Assembly (NCBI RefSeq): GCF_000003855.2
Contig: NW_003101671.1
Coordinates: 345,817-409,816 of the forward strand
From: Blastomyces gilchristii SLH14081
Lineage: Eukaryota; Ascomycota; Eurotiomycetes; Onygenales; Ajellomycetaceae
Reading direction: 5' to 3'
Length of the DNA stretch: 64,000 bases
The first letter of the stretch is position 1, and every line of letters starts with the position of its first letter. Shown here in pieces: positions 36,201 to 46,940 of this stretch. Both the position numbers and the translations under genes were made by a program. The notes under the pieces are model-generated. The model ran no database searches. It had not been told where the DNA came from and saw nothing but the letters and a program-made list of their open reading frames with translations.

Positions 36201-36214
36201 TTTTTGTTATTTTT

Positions 36215-37870
36215 ATTGTATATTCATACTAAAAGAGAGTAGAGATAGAGTAGAATCTAATCACTATTATCAGATAGTAGATTATAACTATTTTGAAAAG
36301 TAGGAATCTCAACTGCTTGCATTATATCTAGTTTATCATCAGAGTTATTTCTCAATTCTCTAATCTTAACAGAAGTTTGAGAATTCAAATTCTATTTATA
36401 TTTAGCTGGAGAATTGAAGTTTGAAGATTTAGATAGTTGAGAGTTTCTTCTTTTTAAGCTTGAAGTTGTAAGTTTACTAATCTGACTGTTCTCTTCAGTT
36501 CTAGATTAACTTTGAGCTTCATCTTTTCTCCAGTTCTTTTGAGTTCTTGGAGTAAATATACATTCTTTTGAGCTAGATGCATGTTTTTCTTTGTAATTAG
36601 AGTACTTAAGCAGAGTATATTAACATATTTCATCTCTTTTTAAGCATGTTTGATATTTATACTCACTAGTTTTATAATCTCTGGCACAGAATGCACATTT
36701 TAAGTCTCTAAAACATAAGATTATAAAGTGTTCATATCTTTGATAGTTTGAACACTGTGTTTGAGCTTTAAGATTCATTCTTAAGTCTTTGTATTCATGA
36801 ACTCTCATTTTCAAATCTGCTACTCTTACTTCAGAGATCTTTGACTGTTCAAGTGTCTTTATATATACTAGAACAGAGGCATTTCTTCTGCTTTATTTAA
36901 ACTTAAGTGAATTTAGTCATACAGACTCTTTTCTCAGTTGAATAGAGTTGCATTCTTCTAATTCATTTTTAAGAAGTAGTATTTCTTCTTCACAGTCAAA
37001 AATTTCAACTGAAATATTATGAAGAATGAATTTATCTCACTTTTCATCTCTCTCAGATAGAATTATTATGTTTAATAAAGATTCTACTGCTGATTTTCAG
37101 AGATTCTTATTCTGAATAAGGAATTCTGCACTGAATTCAGACATTGTAGTCAGAATGATGAAGTTTTCAAAGAATGATAACTCAATTGAAGCTATAACTG
37201 ATTTTTGAACTTCAATATCAGTCATCAACTGAGAAAAGAACTGCTGATTAATTTTATTTCTAATTCTGAAAATAAGATTTGAGTTTAGCTTGTTTCTTTA
37301 TAAGATATCCTGATTTGAGACTTTGAGAATAAGTCTTCTATTTCTGAAGATTTAAAAGTTTTTCTCTTTTTACATTTTTTTCTTCACTTTTTTATGAATA
37401 GAAGTATGAGCAGTATTCTTCTCAGTTTTCTCAGGATTTTAAGCAGGTTTTGAGATAGCAGATTTAGAGACAGCACATTCAGCTACTTAAGCATATATTT
37501 TCTTCTGATTTAAAGAAGAAGAAGAAGAAGAAGTAGAAAAGAAAGAAGAGTAAACTGAAGAGTCAGTGATTATATTAGAAATTTTCAAAGTTTTTAGAAC
37601 TGTGTTTGAAATTTCACATTTGAACTTGATCAGTTTCTGTAGTTATCTAGTCTAAGTATAAAGACTTAACTGAACTTCTTTATTCATCTCACTCAGACAC
37701 TGCTTTTCAAGAATTTTACTTACTTTTTCAAGTTTCTGTATTTTAAGAACTTGTTATTTCTCTATTTCTTCTTTCTTTCTTCTCTTCAGAATTTCAATCT
37801 TAGAAATAGCATTTGAGAAAGCATCTTCTTTCACATCAACTGAGTGTACTTTTGAACTTATTATTCTTAC
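36215..37870 (-). pseudogene. LINE L3 ORF1 (gag-like, zinc-knuckle protein)
   Basis: Minus-strand relic of the LINE nucleocapsid-like protein. The N-terminal part matches the L2 ORF1 frame (about 37150-37600). The C-terminal part, 36620-36814, carries two zinc-knuckle-like clusters: CSNYQRYEHFIILC, from a CX2CX4HX4C knuckle whose second Cys is now Tyr, and CAFCARDYKTSEY, typical of LINE ORF1 proteins. Such proteins coat the LINE RNA. Stops are present, so it is not expected to be functional. Confidence 0.7.
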
Positions 37871-39517
37871 TCAATGAAAAGTTGATCAGACTGCTTTAAT
37901 TGAGATATTTATTAAACTCTTTTGAATTGAAAGATTGATCAGACTGTTTCAATTAAGAGATTTCTAAGTTTGTTTTCAATTGAAAAGTTGATCAGACTGT
38001 TTCAAAAGAAGAATAAAAGACTTTTATGTATAAAACACCTGATTTTTTTCACACTAGTTCAGTAACTAGATTAGATTTTTAAAGAGAATCTAACAAACTA
38101 AAATTGATTTTTAAGATAAATTAATAAAATCTTTACAATCTCTTTCTTGAGATACAGTGTGAAAAAGTATGATATCAATTGATAATAAATTAGATAATAT
38201 GACAGTTTTTAAGAGAAAAACTGATAAAAAATAAATCAATTTTTTGCAGAGAAATTGATTAAAACTATTCAATTTTATTTTAAATCATTTAATTCTTCTC
38301 ACACAACAAGTGTGCAACTTAAATCAGTTAATAAAGAGTATAAAAAAGAATTAAGTATTAATAAAAGCTCTTCAGCTACTGAAAAAGTAATTCTTACTTA
38401 AAAGAATATAAAATTATGATAGAAAATAACTCTGTTTTTAATTCTTTATAAGAATATTATATAAAACTCAGAGAAAAATATCTTACTTTTTCAAGAGAAG
38501 TAAAAAACTATTTTTAAGATCTTTTTTTTTGCATTAACTGCTGCAGAAGAATGAGATAGAAACTGCTAAGATATACACTACTGTATATCTTCTATCAAGA
38601 CTTTCTCTCTTTAGAGTCGTATTATTATAGAGAATATAAGTCTGTTTCTATATAATAATATAAATATTATCAGCAGAATGTAGAGAAACTGATTATTTAT
38701 ATCTTAAAATAGAAGACTTTATCAATGATTATATTAATATAGAGTTAATTCTTAAATTTAATAGAAATCTAGTATTGCTATTCTCAATCTCTTATAGAAT
38801 CTATGGAATATTAAGATATTAAAACTAGATTTAATATATCTCACTGTGCAGGAATCAAAGGCTCAGTCAGATCTTAAAGTATACTGATTTTATAGTTATT
38901 ATATCTACTGATTATGTATTAAGTACAGTTGCTAAGATATCTCTTTGTATTTTTCTGCTGAAGATGAGCCAGATTGAAAGAAGCAGTACAAGTGTGAGAC
39001 TTGATGTAAAGACAGAGAGAGTTTTTCATAAAGAATGCACTTCAGATGTGTCTGTTGATTATGTACTTGATACTATTACTGAGATATCTTTTTGTATTTT
39101 TCTGTCAGAGGTGGGCCAGATTGAGAAGGGCAGTATGTGAGTGAGACTTGATGTTAATGTTTTGAAACATCAAAGATAGACAGGATTTTCATGAAAGTTA
39201 CTTCTCAGATATCTTCACAATTACAGATTGAGAATCTTTCAAAATCAAGAAGATTGATATATATGATTAGGTCTCTTCATCTTACAATTTGTATGGCAAT
39301 TTGGCCTGGGGTTGTGGTGTGATAGGGGTAAACAGGGGATAATCCCACACAGGAGTTTTGAACAATGACTGGTTCATGTTTGACTGAATAACTCCACTAT
39401 CACACAGGGTATGCGGTCAGTGATGGGGTCAAAATGCTTGTATGATCGAGGGCTTTTCAATGAATCTATCAGCGGGTTCTTATTTGAAAAATTGAGTGAG
39501 TTTGTGGTGAAGTGCTT
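37871..39517 (-). other. 5' leader of LINE L3
   Basis: Non-coding leader homologous to 28047-29845. It has the 54-bp direct repeats (37877-38010), a 145-bp tandem duplication (about 38900-39043 and 39044-39190, each containing TTTGTATTTTTCTG followed by GCCAGATTGA), and the G-rich block (about 39285-39485). Tandem promoter monomers are known in the 5' UTRs of some LINEs, so the duplication may be functional; this is inference. Confidence 0.55.
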
Positions 39518-39529
39518 GATCAAATGTTG

Positions 39530-39915
39530 AATGAATAATCATTTCTAATGAGAAGATGATGTGTGAATAATCATTTCTAATAAGAAGACAATGAATGTTT
39601 TTCTAGTGTAAGAGGCCTACACTGAAATGATTGATATGATATTGATAGGTCTTATATAACAAAGAGAAAAACATTAGAGAAGGAATGAAAGAGCAAGTAT
39701 AAGAATCAGTGATTGAAGTGGATATTTATATGTGTATGTGGTGATGTATGTGGTGGAGCTTCGGGGCGGAAGAATCTATACGCGTTCATGGCAGCCGAGG
39801 ATCGGTGATTGAGAATGGCTGAGAATCGGAGTGTACATGTTTGAGAATAAAGTGGTTGAAATCTGTGGAGTGTAATGAAATAGTCTATATCATTGATCGG
39901 GCGCAGCCCGCCACA
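39530..39915 (-). mobile_element. Gypsy-1 5' stump (LTR plus about 80 bp of leader)
   Basis: Minus-strand piece of Gypsy-1: a full 309-bp LTR (39607-39915) followed by the first 75-80 bp of internal leader, then directly the 5' end of LINE L3. The rest of this Gypsy-1 copy is not adjacent. It is the best preserved Gypsy-1 LTR here (CGGGCGCAGCCCGCCACA kept), useful as a reference for the unmutated sequence. Confidence 0.85.
39594..39606 (-). other. Primer-binding site of Gypsy-1, self-priming type
   Basis: On the minus strand the LTR end TTACA is followed by CT and then AGAAAAACATT. That 11-mer is the exact reverse complement of AATGTTTTTCT inside the same LTR (plus-strand 39664-39674). No TGG-starting tRNA-complementary site is present. 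Tf1/sushi-type elements prime reverse transcription by folding the first 11 nt of their own RNA onto such a site, and the 2-nt spacer fits integrase end processing. Confidence 0.65.
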
Positions 39916-41713
39916 TTTAATTAAATATGAAAAGAAAATATTCTCATCTATAATTCAGCTGAAACTAGAACATGATTATTTCAAATCTTATATACAAATA
40001 TTTAATAATAGATTTGATTCAATAGAATGCTCATTCTGCAATTTAAATGCAAATTCTAAGCATATTATAATGTACTGTGTATTATACAATAGTCTCAGAG
40101 TCAGATTGAAGAAGAAGTATAATTTAAATCAATTAAATATAAGGTTTTTATTCTCAACTGAGACAGGAATTAAATACTTAATAACCTTTCTATTAGAAAC
40201 TCAAGCAGCTATAAGAAAATGACTGAATTCAGAAATATCTGAATATGAAGAAATTAAAATTGATTATTATTACTATTCTTCTTCTTCTTCAATTATAGAT
40301 GTATGCAGTCAGAGACTATAATATCTATCTGAGAACTTTTAGTTCTCACAGTTTTTTCTATATCTATAAAGTCAACTATTATACATTTATCAATTTCAGA
40401 TATATAAAATCAGAAAATTTCAGCTCAGAATACAAAATCTATTTATAAATTACAGTATTTTAACATCTTCTGATACTTTGAAATCATTTGACAATATCAT
40501 GACAAAAGAAAAGAGAACAAAGCCTTCAAGATACATATATTAAATAGATAGACAGAAAAGAATAGAAAAGAAAACTACAGAATAAGATCTCTGCAGTTTA
40601 TATCTTAAGCTATATACATATTTTAACACTCTATATAACTGATCACTGTCTCTGTTCTCTTGAGCCTGCTTCAGAGATTATCATTCTCTCTAAAGAGTTA
40701 TCACTCAGCTAGCTTATGTAACTAGCTTACTTATAAGTGAGGTTCTTACTAAGAATAATATCAGAGCTACTTAATTCTAGTTAAGTCTCTAATCTTCTAA
40801 CTATCAATCTCAGTATTTTAGTCTATTATTTCACTGTTATAGTCTTACTTATACTAATTATCTATTAAGAGCATCTAGGTCTTATCTTCTCTAAGTTCTT
40901 ACTAGCCTCAGATTGTTCTAATCAGATAGTTTTTAAATTTCAATTCTCTGAAAGTGAGTATCTAGAGTAAGAGAGATAAGATCTGCTCAGTTAAGCTTAA
41001 TAATAATTCATTATTCTACAGACACTTTAGATCTCAATCACTCTAGTACTGATCTAACTTGAAGTACTTAGAGAGCTGTTAACTCTAAGATCAGTGAGAA
41101 TTAGCATCTGAGAACTCTCAGAGTGAATATCTTAAACTTGATAATAATTCACTATAGTATATCTGAGAGTCTCTGATACTGATTTATAACTTAACAGTAA
41201 AAGCTGTGATTAAGATGACTCTTGCAGAGTTCGAACCTGCTCTCTCTTGACATTTATTTCTCAGAGAGAAGGCCGTCAATTGAGGCTTTATAATAGTGTA
41301 GTTAATAACTACGCCACCGGGCTATGAAAATTGATTAGATATAGTCTGTTAAAACAGTTATACACTATCTTTTAATAATTTTATTTTATTATAGTCTCTC
41401 TTTACTTTACTTTTTCTTTTCTATTCTTTTCTATCTATCTATTTAATGTGTCTGTCTTTAAGACTTTGTTCTCTTTTCTTTTGTCATGATATTGTCAAAT
41501 GATTTCAAAGTATCAGAAGGTGTTTAAATACTGTAATTTGTAAACAGTTTTTATATTCTGAGCTGGAATTTTCTGATTTTGCATATCTGAAATTGGTAAA
41601 TGTATAATAGTTGACTTTATAGATATTGAAAAAACCCTGAGAACTAAAAGTTCTCAGATAGATGTCATAGTCTCTGACTGTATACATCTATAATTGAAGA
41701 ATAATAATAATAA
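39916..41713 (+). mobile_element. LINE copy L4, 3' part, split by chimera S2
   Basis: Plus-strand LINE: ORF2 C-terminus (39916-40260, including the ECSFCN..H..C Cys/His motif and the QAAIRK tail), then S2 (40267-41326), then the 3' UTR (41327-41713) ending in GAAGAATAATAATAATAA. The 5' end abuts the Gypsy-1 stump LTR; the 3' end joins Gypsy-1 copy 2 in its RNase H region. The flanking sequences do not form a simple insertion, so some rearrangement or loss occurred on the left side. Confidence 0.8.
40267..41326 (-). mobile_element. Chimeric retroposon S2: tRNA-like head, unknown body, LINE 3' tail
   Basis: 1060-bp insertion in LINE L4, bounded by an 11-bp duplication AAAATTGATTA (40256-40266 and 41327-41337). 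Read 5'-to-3' on the minus strand, it starts with a tRNA-like head holding box A-like TGGCGTAGTTA (about 41307-41318) and an exact box B GGTTCGAAC in GAGTTCGAACC (41227-41237, plus-strand reading). A body of about 650 bp with no match in the window follows, then about 300 bp nearly identical to the LINE 3' UTR with a GAAGAAGAATAGTAATAAT tail. This is the structure of a SINE mobilised by its partner LINE. The head could instead come from template switching onto a tRNA transcript. The acceptor stem does not pair, so it is not a working tRNA gene. Confidence 0.72.
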
Positions 41714-43128
41714 CTTCTCTGACTATATTATAGAAGAAGCTATATTGTAATATAATAATAAAGATATCTTATAACTGTGTACTTTTATATCTAAAAAACT
41801 GAGTTCTGCTGAGTATAATTATGAGATCTATGATAAGAAACTTCTTATAATAGTATATTATCTAAAAAAATGAGACTCTGAACTCTGAAGTGTTTTCAAA
41901 TTTAAGATAATCACAGATTATAAGAATTTTAAATATTTTATAACTACTTATAAGCTTACTGAATAGCAGATACACTGATCTAAACTATTAAGCTATTTTT
42001 ATTTCATAATACACTATCACTTCAGCAGTCAGAACTCAATGATGAGTACTCTCTTATAATAAGAGTAAGATATATCTTCTACTATAACAGACATCTGCTG
42101 AATGAAGTGAGAGCATCAGCTCTTAAACCTGAAAATACTAGTTAATTATAATGAAATAACTTATGATACTATATATATCTCTCTGATTAGAATACTCTCT
42201 CTCTGAACTATTATTAATATTTTCACTTCTTTTAAATCTATGCTGAACAAGCTGTGATGTATAACAGCTTAAACTGATAAACTTCTTCAAGTACTCACTG
42301 AAGCAGTATATCAAGAAGCATCTCAATTTCTCTCAGAACTATGAATAAGAACTGATATCTTAAAATAGTTAATTAATGATAATAATACTGTGTGATTCTG
42401 TAAATAACACTGAGTCTCTCAGTCTGAACTCTTATATATCTGAATAATGTAAGAGATGTATAATTTGTATATAACTGATTATTCAGATTATAAACAACTA
42501 TATTAAATAATCTCTCAAGAGTTCTACTGATCTGGAATATTGAACAGTATCAGACACTTTGTCTGAAACTGCAACTATTATGATTCTATTATCTTATAAA
42601 AGAATTATAGAAAAGATCTACTGAAACTACTTAATATCTCTGATAGAATTTAATAAGATATAATTATTAACTTTACTATTAATCTCTCTAAGAGTAAGAG
42701 TTATAAGTATATTCTGATTATTATTAACTGATTAAGTAAAGATATAATATTGAAATATTATAATAAGATAAATGCTGAACAGATTACTGAAGCTTTCTTA
42801 TAAAGCTTATTCTATTAAATGTATAACTTACTGAGATTTATAGTATTCAATCAAGATTATTAATTCATGAGTACTCTGAATAAGAATCTGTCAAGTTCTC
42901 AAGATTATATACTGTTTATTAACTACTTATTACTCTGAGACTGATAATATATCACAATGAATAATTCAGACTGTAAAAAATTATCTTTATAAGTTCTGTA
43001 ATTATTTATAAAATAACTGATATAATCTTCTTCTACATACAGAAGTTATCATTAATGATTAAGATGCTATTTTAATAAATAAAAGTCTGTTCTTTCTTAT
43101 ACACAGTTATTATATAAAGATATTAAAT

Positions 43129-44676
43129 TTCTTGATTGAAATAAAAATAATTCTTCAAAGAAGATGCCTTCTCAACTGTACAGACTATGCTCTCTGATTA
43201 AAAATTAATTTTCTTCTTTAAATGTTGAAAAAGTTGATCATGAGAAGTTATCTCCCTGGAGAGAAAAGCTTGAATCTCTTATAGACTTGCAAATAAGTGA
43301 ACTATCTAAAGAGAAAGAATATGAACAGCATTTGAAGAGAATTTCTACAATCAATATAAAAGACTCTATTCTGATTTATTCAGATGACTCAAAAAATGAG
43401 AATTTGAATAGATTAGATGCAGACATTGCTTATACTAAAGATAATATCAATTTTATCTCAGATTTCTGAAATTTAGACTGTGAATCTGAAGTCTTTGATA
43501 CTGAACTATTTGCAATAGTGAAAGCTTTCAAACTCATTGAAATAAAATCTTATAAAAGAGGAAATAGTTTGAAAGAGACATGAATATTCTCTGATAGTCA
43601 AGCTGCTTTAAAAAGACTTAGAAATAGTCAGATTCATAATAGTCAAATGAATCTTGAACTGATCTTAAACTCTGTTTTGAAAATTTCCAAAGAGAAGAAT
43701 ATCAAAGCTGATAATTCATCTGCACTGAGTTCCTGTTTATATGAATATTCATGGCAATGAATTGGCTGATTCAGCTGCAAAAAAGGGTGCAGAATTAAGC
43801 AGATCTATTCAAAAAATTGTGTCCTGGTCTTTTATAAAGAGAAAAATAAAAGAATCTTGTTTAGATAAGTGGAATGAAAGCTGGCAGAAACAAAAGAAGA
43901 GTATACATTATTCAAGATTTGAAACAAAACCCAAGTGAAAATCTTGTTCAATTAAATGTAAAAAGAAAATATTCTCATCTATAATACAGCTGAAACTAGG
44001 ACATGGCTATTTCAAATCTTATATACAAAGATTTGATCATAGATTTGACTCAATAGAATGCTCATTCTGCAATACAAATGAGAATTCTGAGTATATTGTA
44101 ATGCACTGTGCATTATACAATAGTCTCAGATTCAGATTGAAAGAGAAGTATGATTTAAATCAATTAAATATGAGATTCTTATTCTCAACTGAGACAGGAA
44201 TTAAATACTTAATAGACTTTCTATCAGAAACTCAAGCAGCTACAAGAAAATGGCTAAATTCAGAAATATCTGAATATGAAGAGGAGGAAATTAATCAGAT
44301 ATATTCTGTTAAAACAGCTATATACTATCTTTTAATAATTTGTTTTGTTACAGTCTCTCTTTACTTTATCTTTTTCTTTCAATTCCTTTCTATCTATCTA
44401 TTTAATGTGTCTATCTTTAAGACTGTGTTCTCTTTTCCTTTGTCATGATATTGTTAAATGATTTCAAAGTATCAGAAGATGTTAAAACACTGCAATTTGT
44501 AAACAGTTTTTGTATTCTGGGCTGAAATTTTCTGATTTTGCATATCTGAAATTGATGAATGTATAATAGTTAACTTTACAGATATAGAAACAACTCTGAG
44601 AACTAAAAGTTCTCAGGTAGATGTCATAGTCTCTGACTGCATACATCTATAATTGAAGAATAATAATAATAATAAT
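43129..44676 (+). mobile_element. LINE copy L6, 5'-truncated insertion
   Basis: Plus-strand LINE fragment from just after the RT to the (AAT)n tail, flanked by the 13-bp duplication AAAGATATTAAAT (43116-43128 and 44677-44689) in the integrase region of Gypsy-1 copy 2. The 5' truncation with a target duplication is typical of target-primed reverse transcription. It encodes the RNase H portion, including the motif HGNELADSAAKKG at about 43747-43785, and the Cys/His tail (about 44060-44110), with in-frame stops. Confidence 0.9.
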
Positions 44677-45228
44677 AAAGATATTAAATCTTCTAGAGAT
44701 TACACAGTTCATACTGAACTCTCACAGTTTAATTCAGATCACTGATAATATAGTAATAAAGCTCTGAGATATCTGTGACTGAGTAGAAGTCTTCATAATA
44801 AGTACTAAACAAGATTAAGAAAATCAAGCTAATGTCTGATAAGACTCTGCTGAGTAATATAAGATAGAAGATCTGATATAATTGAATCTTAAAAAATATA
44901 CAGATTACATACTTATGTTATATATTGAACTACTATTATATTAAATACAAAGTAATAGAAGTTCTAGCTAGTTATAACTACTATCTTAACACTGTGTTAA
45001 AGATTTATAATATCTTTTATTATACAAGCTTACTTCACTGTACTATCATTGATTCATTCTCTTCTCAACTAACTTTTAACTGACAATTACTAGAAATTAT
45101 AGAAGAAGATAATAAACTTGAATAAGAGATTAAAGATATTCTTAATAAAAGACTCTGCAGCTATAGCTAATAATATCTTATAAAATAAGTCAGTTATAAT
45201 TATCTGATCTGAATCTCAAGCTTCATAC

Positions 45229-45734
45229 TAGACTGATCACTGAGATTATGAATTTCATATTTAGTTTCATTTGATCTAGTCTCATACATTTCTTAATGTG
45301 AATTTCACTAGAACTAATCATTAAAAAAACATGCAAAGTGACTATTCATCAGATCTTAAAATAAGATCATGACTTGGAAAAAATAAGAATATGATCTCAT
45401 TTGATCTCATTTAGTCTCATTATTAGTATAAAGTTACTATTTTTAGACATTTTAAGACTTTCTTTAGACTATTTTTAATTTTTTAAGAAGTAACACTTTT
45501 TGATAACACTTAAATGAGATTTAAAGTCATTTAAAGCAATAAAAAGAATTTAAATTGAGAAGTGAAAATCATGATCTCATTTGAAAAATGTGATAAGAGT
45601 AGACAGTAAGTCTCACTGAGATAGTATAAGACTACTATCTAATCTTAAAACCATGTAATAAGATTAATTAAATTGATAATGAAAGTATTAAATATTCTAA
45701 TTCTGATCTCAGACACAGTTACACAGTCAGTCTA
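45229..45734 (+). mobile_element. 506-bp hAT-like MITE, copy D (heavily mutated)
   Basis: Same 506-bp length, with an 8-bp duplication CTTCATAC / CTTTATAC (45221-45228 and 45735-45742, one C-to-T difference). Its left end TAGACTGATCACTGAGATT shows GG-to-GA, CC-to-TC and CG-to-CA changes relative to copy B. It sits just beyond the chromodomain of Gypsy-1 copy 2 and has mutated together with it, so it is the oldest MITE of the four. Confidence 0.88.
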
Positions 45735-45828
45735 CTTTATACTATCTGAAATAGCAGCTTTTAACTGATAAGAACTACATATCTGTAACTCTATCACTTA
45801 AATCTCACTTTCAAAAAGAAGAGACTAA

Positions 45829-46094
45829 TGTAGCAGACCACATCTGATTAATAGATTATTTTATTATACTTCATAGATTTCTGCTGAAAGCTTTAATTCT
45901 CAGTTACTAATTCTTAACTAAGAAATGTATAAAGTTTCTATTCTCTCATTTCAAAGCTTTATCTTATATATGTATAAATATTCACTTTAATTACTAACTC
46001 TTGCACTTTCTCTTCTTTTCTTCTTTAACATTTTCTATTTTTATTATATTAGTTCTATATCTAATACTAATTCTTTCAGTGTAGACTTAATACA
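45829..46094 (+). repeat. 3' LTR of Gypsy-1 copy 2
   Basis: 266 bp, TGTAGCAGACCACATC...CTTAATACA, preceded by the purine tract AAAAAGAAGAGAC. Shorter than the 309-bp standard through small internal deletions, and very AT-rich. Confidence 0.82.
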
Positions 46095-46368
46095 AATATA
46101 AATCTACTGATCAGTGAATTCAGAGAAAATGAAATATCTCTAGTAAAAAGTAGAAGTCTTTCTAAAAAAGATAAACTACTCTTATTAAAATGTTAATACA
46201 ATGTTTTTTAAAAGAAAAAATATGCTATCTAAGCTATAATCTGTAAAATAGTTGAAGGTTGTATTAATAGATCTATCTCTAAAGAGCTTAATATAGTGGT
46301 TGGTCACGTGATCTAGAGAGATCGCCACAGTTAATAGCCGCAACGGCCGTAATAACTAACATATATAA
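46095..46368. other. Spacer between two Gypsy-1 copies
   Basis: 274 bp. The first part is AT-rich and unassigned. The second part (46273-46322) is the inverted relative of 5269-5318 with GGTCACGTGATC, followed by a less mutated GC-richer stretch (GCCGCAACGGCCG, about 46337-46349) right before the LTR of copy 3. Confidence 0.5.
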
Positions 46369-46626
46369 TGTGGCAGGCTGCGCCCGATCAATCATATAGA
46401 CTATTTCATTACACTTCATAGATTCTTCTGTTTCACTCTTGAACATGTACGCTCCGGTTCTCGGCCATTCTCGATCACTGATTCTCAGCCATTACATACA
46501 TGTATGAATATTCACTCTGATCACTGATTTCTACACTTTCTCTTTCTTTTCTTCTCTAATGTTTTTCTCTTTATTATATAAGACCTATTAATATAATACT
46601 GATCTATTCAGCATAGACTTCTTATA
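46369..46626 (+). repeat. 5' LTR of Gypsy-1 copy 3
   Basis: 258 bp, TGTGGCAGGCTGCGCCCG...GACTTCTTATA, less mutated at its left end than the body of the element. The leader continues with CTAGAAAAATGTT, one step from the self-priming site CTAGAAAAACATT. Confidence 0.85.
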
Positions 46627-46940
46627 CTAGAAAAATGTTCATTGTCTTCTTATTAGAAAACAATTATTCATGCATCATCTTCTCATTAGAAACAATTATT
46701 CATTGAGAGATATCTGAATGTCTAACAATGTGTAAGAAAGAGAAACACAGTTAAGCAGATATCAAGTTCTCAGATAGAAGCTTGCTCATCAGTCACTCTG
46801 ACTCTGTAACAAGATCTTACAAAGAGAGTAAGATCTTACAAGAGAATATCAGTGAAAGACCTGAGAGTTCTGACACTCAGATGTATGAGAATATGATTAC
46901 ACTTCTTCAGATATTATACATTTAATAAAATGATATAATC

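Larger units (their letters stand above)
31379..39517 (-). mobile_element. LINE copy L3, full length apart from a MITE
   Basis: Most complete LINE in the window: about 7.6 kb after removing the 506-bp MITE at 35079-35584. Minus strand, with (TAA)n tail at 31379, 3' UTR, ORF2 (about 31757-36200), ORF1 (about 36215-37870) and 5' leader up to about 39517. The domain set (CCHC ORF1; APE endonuclease, RT, RNase H and C-terminal Cys/His motif in ORF2) fits the Tad1/I-type LINEs of fungi. The 5' leader holds a 145-bp tandem duplication not seen in L2. Confidence 0.9.
41714..46094 (+). mobile_element. Gypsy-1 copy 2, 5'-truncated
   Basis: Begins in the RNase H region at the junction with L4 (ACTTCTCTGACTAT, matching 10789 in copy 1) and runs through integrase and chromodomain to the 3' LTR (45829-46094). 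It is interrupted by LINE L6 (43129-44676) and MITE D (45229-45734). It is the most heavily mutated Gypsy-1 copy, with nearly all GG, CC and CG lost even in the LTR. Confidence 0.87.

Noticed and set aside
41218..41326. Functional tRNA gene on the minus strand
   Set aside because: Box B is perfect and a D-arm-like hairpin exists, but the sequence after the T arm (AAGAGTC) has no pairing partner at the 5' end, so no acceptor stem forms. Its place at the head of a duplicated-site insertion favours a retroposon head.
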